Below, piece after piece: positions 62,243 through 64,000 of a stretch of 64,000 nt of DNA. A program made the position numbers and the translations under genes. How positions within the stretch are numbered: the stretch's first letter is position 1; each line of letters opens with the position of its first letter. The notes below the pieces were generated by a model. That model was given only the letters and a program-made list of their open reading frames with translations. It ran no database searches and was not told the origin of the DNA. The stretch is taken from contig NZ_CP081297.1 in the NCBI RefSeq assembly GCF_019711355.1, positions 1,488,001-1,552,000 on the forward strand, read 5' to 3'. This DNA is from Qipengyuania psychrotolerans (GTDB lineage: Bacteria; Pseudomonadota; Alphaproteobacteria; Sphingomonadales; Sphingomonadaceae).

Positions 62243-64000
62243 TCAGGCCCGCGCGACCGCCTCCGCGGCGATCATTCTTGCCTCGGCCTCAAGGCCCACT
62301 TTCTTCAGCGCGCCAACGATATGGTAAAGGTGCCGACCGGTCATCTGGTCCCAGCTCGTGCCCTGCATTCCCACACCGGCAAGATAGGCCACCAGCGCGC
62401 GATTGTTCACCGCAGCGGCCTTGTCGATCATGGCCGTCCACCGCGTTGGCGCACCAAGATTGGAGCCCAGCCGTTCGCGATATTCAGCGCTATCCGCACT
62501 TCCGACGCGCTCCAGCCCCATGAGCCCGGCGAGCAACATATGCGACTTGCGACTCCCCCTGGCATCGTCGGCATCGAAGAAAGTGTCGAGCTGGCCATCG
62601 CTGACCATGCCGCCTTCGGGATTGCCGACTGCCAGCAGGGCCCAGCCTAGGCTGCCTTCCTCGACTGCATCCGCCCACCGCATAGCGTCTTTGTCGAGAC
62701 CGGCCGTCAGCATCGAGGCGATGAGGTCACCGGCATCGTCCGCGAATTCCTCGCTGGGGGTGACACGCGCCGCGGCGTAAGCTGTCAGGACATAGCGACC
62801 GTAATCCGTATCGCTGCCGTTCCAGACGTCACGGATCGCTGCGATCCGGTTGGCGGGAGACGGATCGACGTACGCATCGCGCAGACGCGAAGCGGTGGTG
62901 AGTTCAGGCACCTCCCCTGCATCGCTGCGCGCGGCATAAAGCTGGCCGTAAAGGTCCAGAATCGCCTGGGCAGAAAGCACACCCGAAGCGGCAGCCACAT
63001 CGGCGCCGCGAATGCGCTGCTCGACAGGGAGCGCTGGTGTGATGGCTTGGGAAATCCGGTAGGGGTTGCCCAGATCCTCGTTCAAATTGTCCGGCACCTG
63101 TTCGCCCAAGGCGTTTGCCAAGGCGAACCGCCACGGCGTCATCGCACTGATGCCGTCCCATTCGATCGTAACAGCTCTTCGCCCGTCACCAGCGGCACCG
63201 GCAAAGCGCTGGGCCAGAAGCACATCGATGCGCGCGTCTTCTTCAGTTCGCCCAAGCAGCCGGCGAAGTTCGTTCTGAGCGCGCTGGCTTTCGCCCGAGA
63301 ATGCGGCGCAAATGCTTTCGAGCATTTCGTAGCGCGCGGATTTTTCATCGCTCGTTCCAAATCGGACGGACGGGCATGCGCCGACAATATCGGCAGTCCC
63401 GATGTATGCGTCGATCGCCGCCTCAGTCAGCGCTGGCGAATAGTTCGCTGTGTCGATATCCTGAACCAGCGCGCGCGATGCGGCATATTCGCCCATCTGA
63501 TTGAGTGCGCGTACGCGGAGCGTAGCGAACTCGATCGCCCCCATACCGCTTGGTGCTTCAAGCCTGCTGGCAAGTGCACGGCGCATGAGAATATGGCCCC
63601 AGCGCGACACGAGAGGTCCCTGGATGCCGCCCAGTGCAGCGCGGACGAGGGTTGCCGGCTGATTGCTGAGAGAGCCGGTCGGCAGACCGCCTTCAGCAGG
63701 ATCGATCACGCCGATCTTGCTCATCGCCCGCCGAGCTGCCGGGGGGATATCGAAACGCGGCCTGAGGCCGAGCACTTCATCGAGCTCCGACGCAGTCATC
63801 TTTTCAAGTTCGGCCACCGAGGGGATGCCGGCCAGGCTCACGCCCGACGTATCGACCGGCTCGGGCGCGGATGGCAGTGGCTGGACGACCTCGCCACCAC
63901 CAGGCTGCGCTCCTGGCGAAGCAGTCGGCTGAGGATTTGCCGGTGCAGGTGCGGGCGTTGGCGCCGGGGTAGAAGCGCCGGGCGGCAGGATGCTTTCCGG
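62243..64000 (-). CDS. large protein of unknown function, N-terminus beyond the window
   Basis: The frame is open to the window end, so only the C-terminal 585 residues are seen and no start is present. The part nearest the missing N-terminus is Pro/Ala/Thr/Ser-rich (TPAPTPAPAPANPQPTASPG), a linker. The rest is helical with alternating Ala/Leu-rich repeats like TPR/SLR proteins (LMRRALASRLEAPSGMGAIE, RVRALNQMGEYAASRALVQD). No catalytic motif is apparent. It lies 7 nt upstream of xerD and is on the same strand. Sphingomonad envelope proteins often carry such linkers; function not known. Confidence 0.6.
   Translation of the reverse strand, partial: PESILPPGASTPAPTPAPAPANPQPTASPGAQPGGGEVVQPLPSAPEPVDTSGVSLAGIPSVAELEKMTASELDEVLGLRPRFDIPPAARRAMSKIGVIDPAEGGLPTGSLSNQPATLVRAALGGIQGPLVSRWGHILMRRALASRLEAPSGMGAIEFATLRVRALNQMGEYAASRALVQDIDTANYSPALTEAAIDAYIGTADIVGACPSVRFGTSDEKSARYEMLESICAAFSGESQRAQNELRRLLGRTEEDARIDVLLAQRFAGAAGDGRRAVTIEWDGISAMTPWRFALANALGEQVPDNLNEDLGNPYRISQAITPALPVEQRIRGADVAAASGVLSAQAILDLYGQLYAARSDAGEVPELTTASRLRDAYVDPSPANRIAAIRDVWNGSDTDYGRYVLTAYAAARVTPSEEFADDAGDLIASMLTAGLDKDAMRWADAVEEGSLGWALLAVGNPEGGMVSDGQLDTFFDADDARGSRKSHMLLAGLMGLERVGSADSAEYRERLGSNLGAPTRWTAMIDKAAAVNNRALVAYLAGVGMQGTSWDQMTGRHLYHIVGALKKVGLEAEARMIAAEAVARA

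Overview
The window is chromosomal DNA of an alphaproteobacterium, most likely from the order Sphingomonadales (Erythrobacter-like). The evidence is the high-GC coding style, an unbroken str-S10-spc-alpha ribosomal super-operon with adk after secY and no rpsD, a DivL-type sensor beside tsaE, AddAB instead of RecBCD, AmgK/MurU cell-wall recycling genes and small Flp-type pilins. This placement is inferred from gene content and protein sequence; no database search was possible.

Layout. 75-2805 (+): amidase, PepSY membrane protein and TRIC channel. 2815-4341 (-): two related secreted glycine-zipper proteins. 4473-8241 (-): a compact operon of a GbsR/MarR regulator, a DUF4166 protein, a saccharopine-dehydrogenase-like protein and a serine beta-lactamase-fold hydrolase, with a perfect 20-bp palindrome over the promoter and start. 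8341-28811 (-): rpsL, rpsG, fusA, tuf, rpsJ through secY, adk, an inserted SRPBCC gene, then rpsM, rpsK, rpoA and rplQ. S5 has a ~110-residue N-terminal acidic/RGG extension, L3 has an ~80-residue acidic C-terminal tail, and S12 carries Arg at position 88, where Escherichia coli has Lys.

29179-30960 (-) is an AT-richer, tightly coupled three-gene cassette: a 54-residue zinc-ribbon protein, a DUF4062 protein and a 161-residue protein of unknown family. It ends in its own terminator just upstream of rpsL. It is the best candidate here for an undescribed, possibly defensive, system. It is followed by a stretch with two copies of a 38-bp repeat, an orphan helix-turn-helix gene, a copper-resistance pair copA-copB, two acetyltransferases (the first perhaps frameshifted), a membrane protein and a LysR regulator.

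37779-50603 (-) is a housekeeping block: ahcY, divL, tsaE, amgK, murU, addB, addA and trxA. The genes from divL to addA overlap by 4-8 nt at every junction. DivL has Tyr569 in place of the usual H-box histidine. 50747-54277 holds a small secreted protein, a peroxiredoxin, a small conserved-looking protein and a 640-residue TIR-TolB-like-TPR protein, a second signalling or defence candidate with AT-richer composition. 54410-64000 contains folE, a phospholipase-D-family protein, a hemerythrin, a zincin, tRNA-Arg(ACG), a mutT-like gene, two Flp pilins, an M48 lipoprotein protease, accA, xerD and the C-terminal part of a large proline-rich-linker protein that runs off the window end.

Start codons were refined by hand from Shine-Dalgarno sequences, stop/start overlaps and family N-termini. 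Names for divL, amgK and murU rest on motifs plus context.
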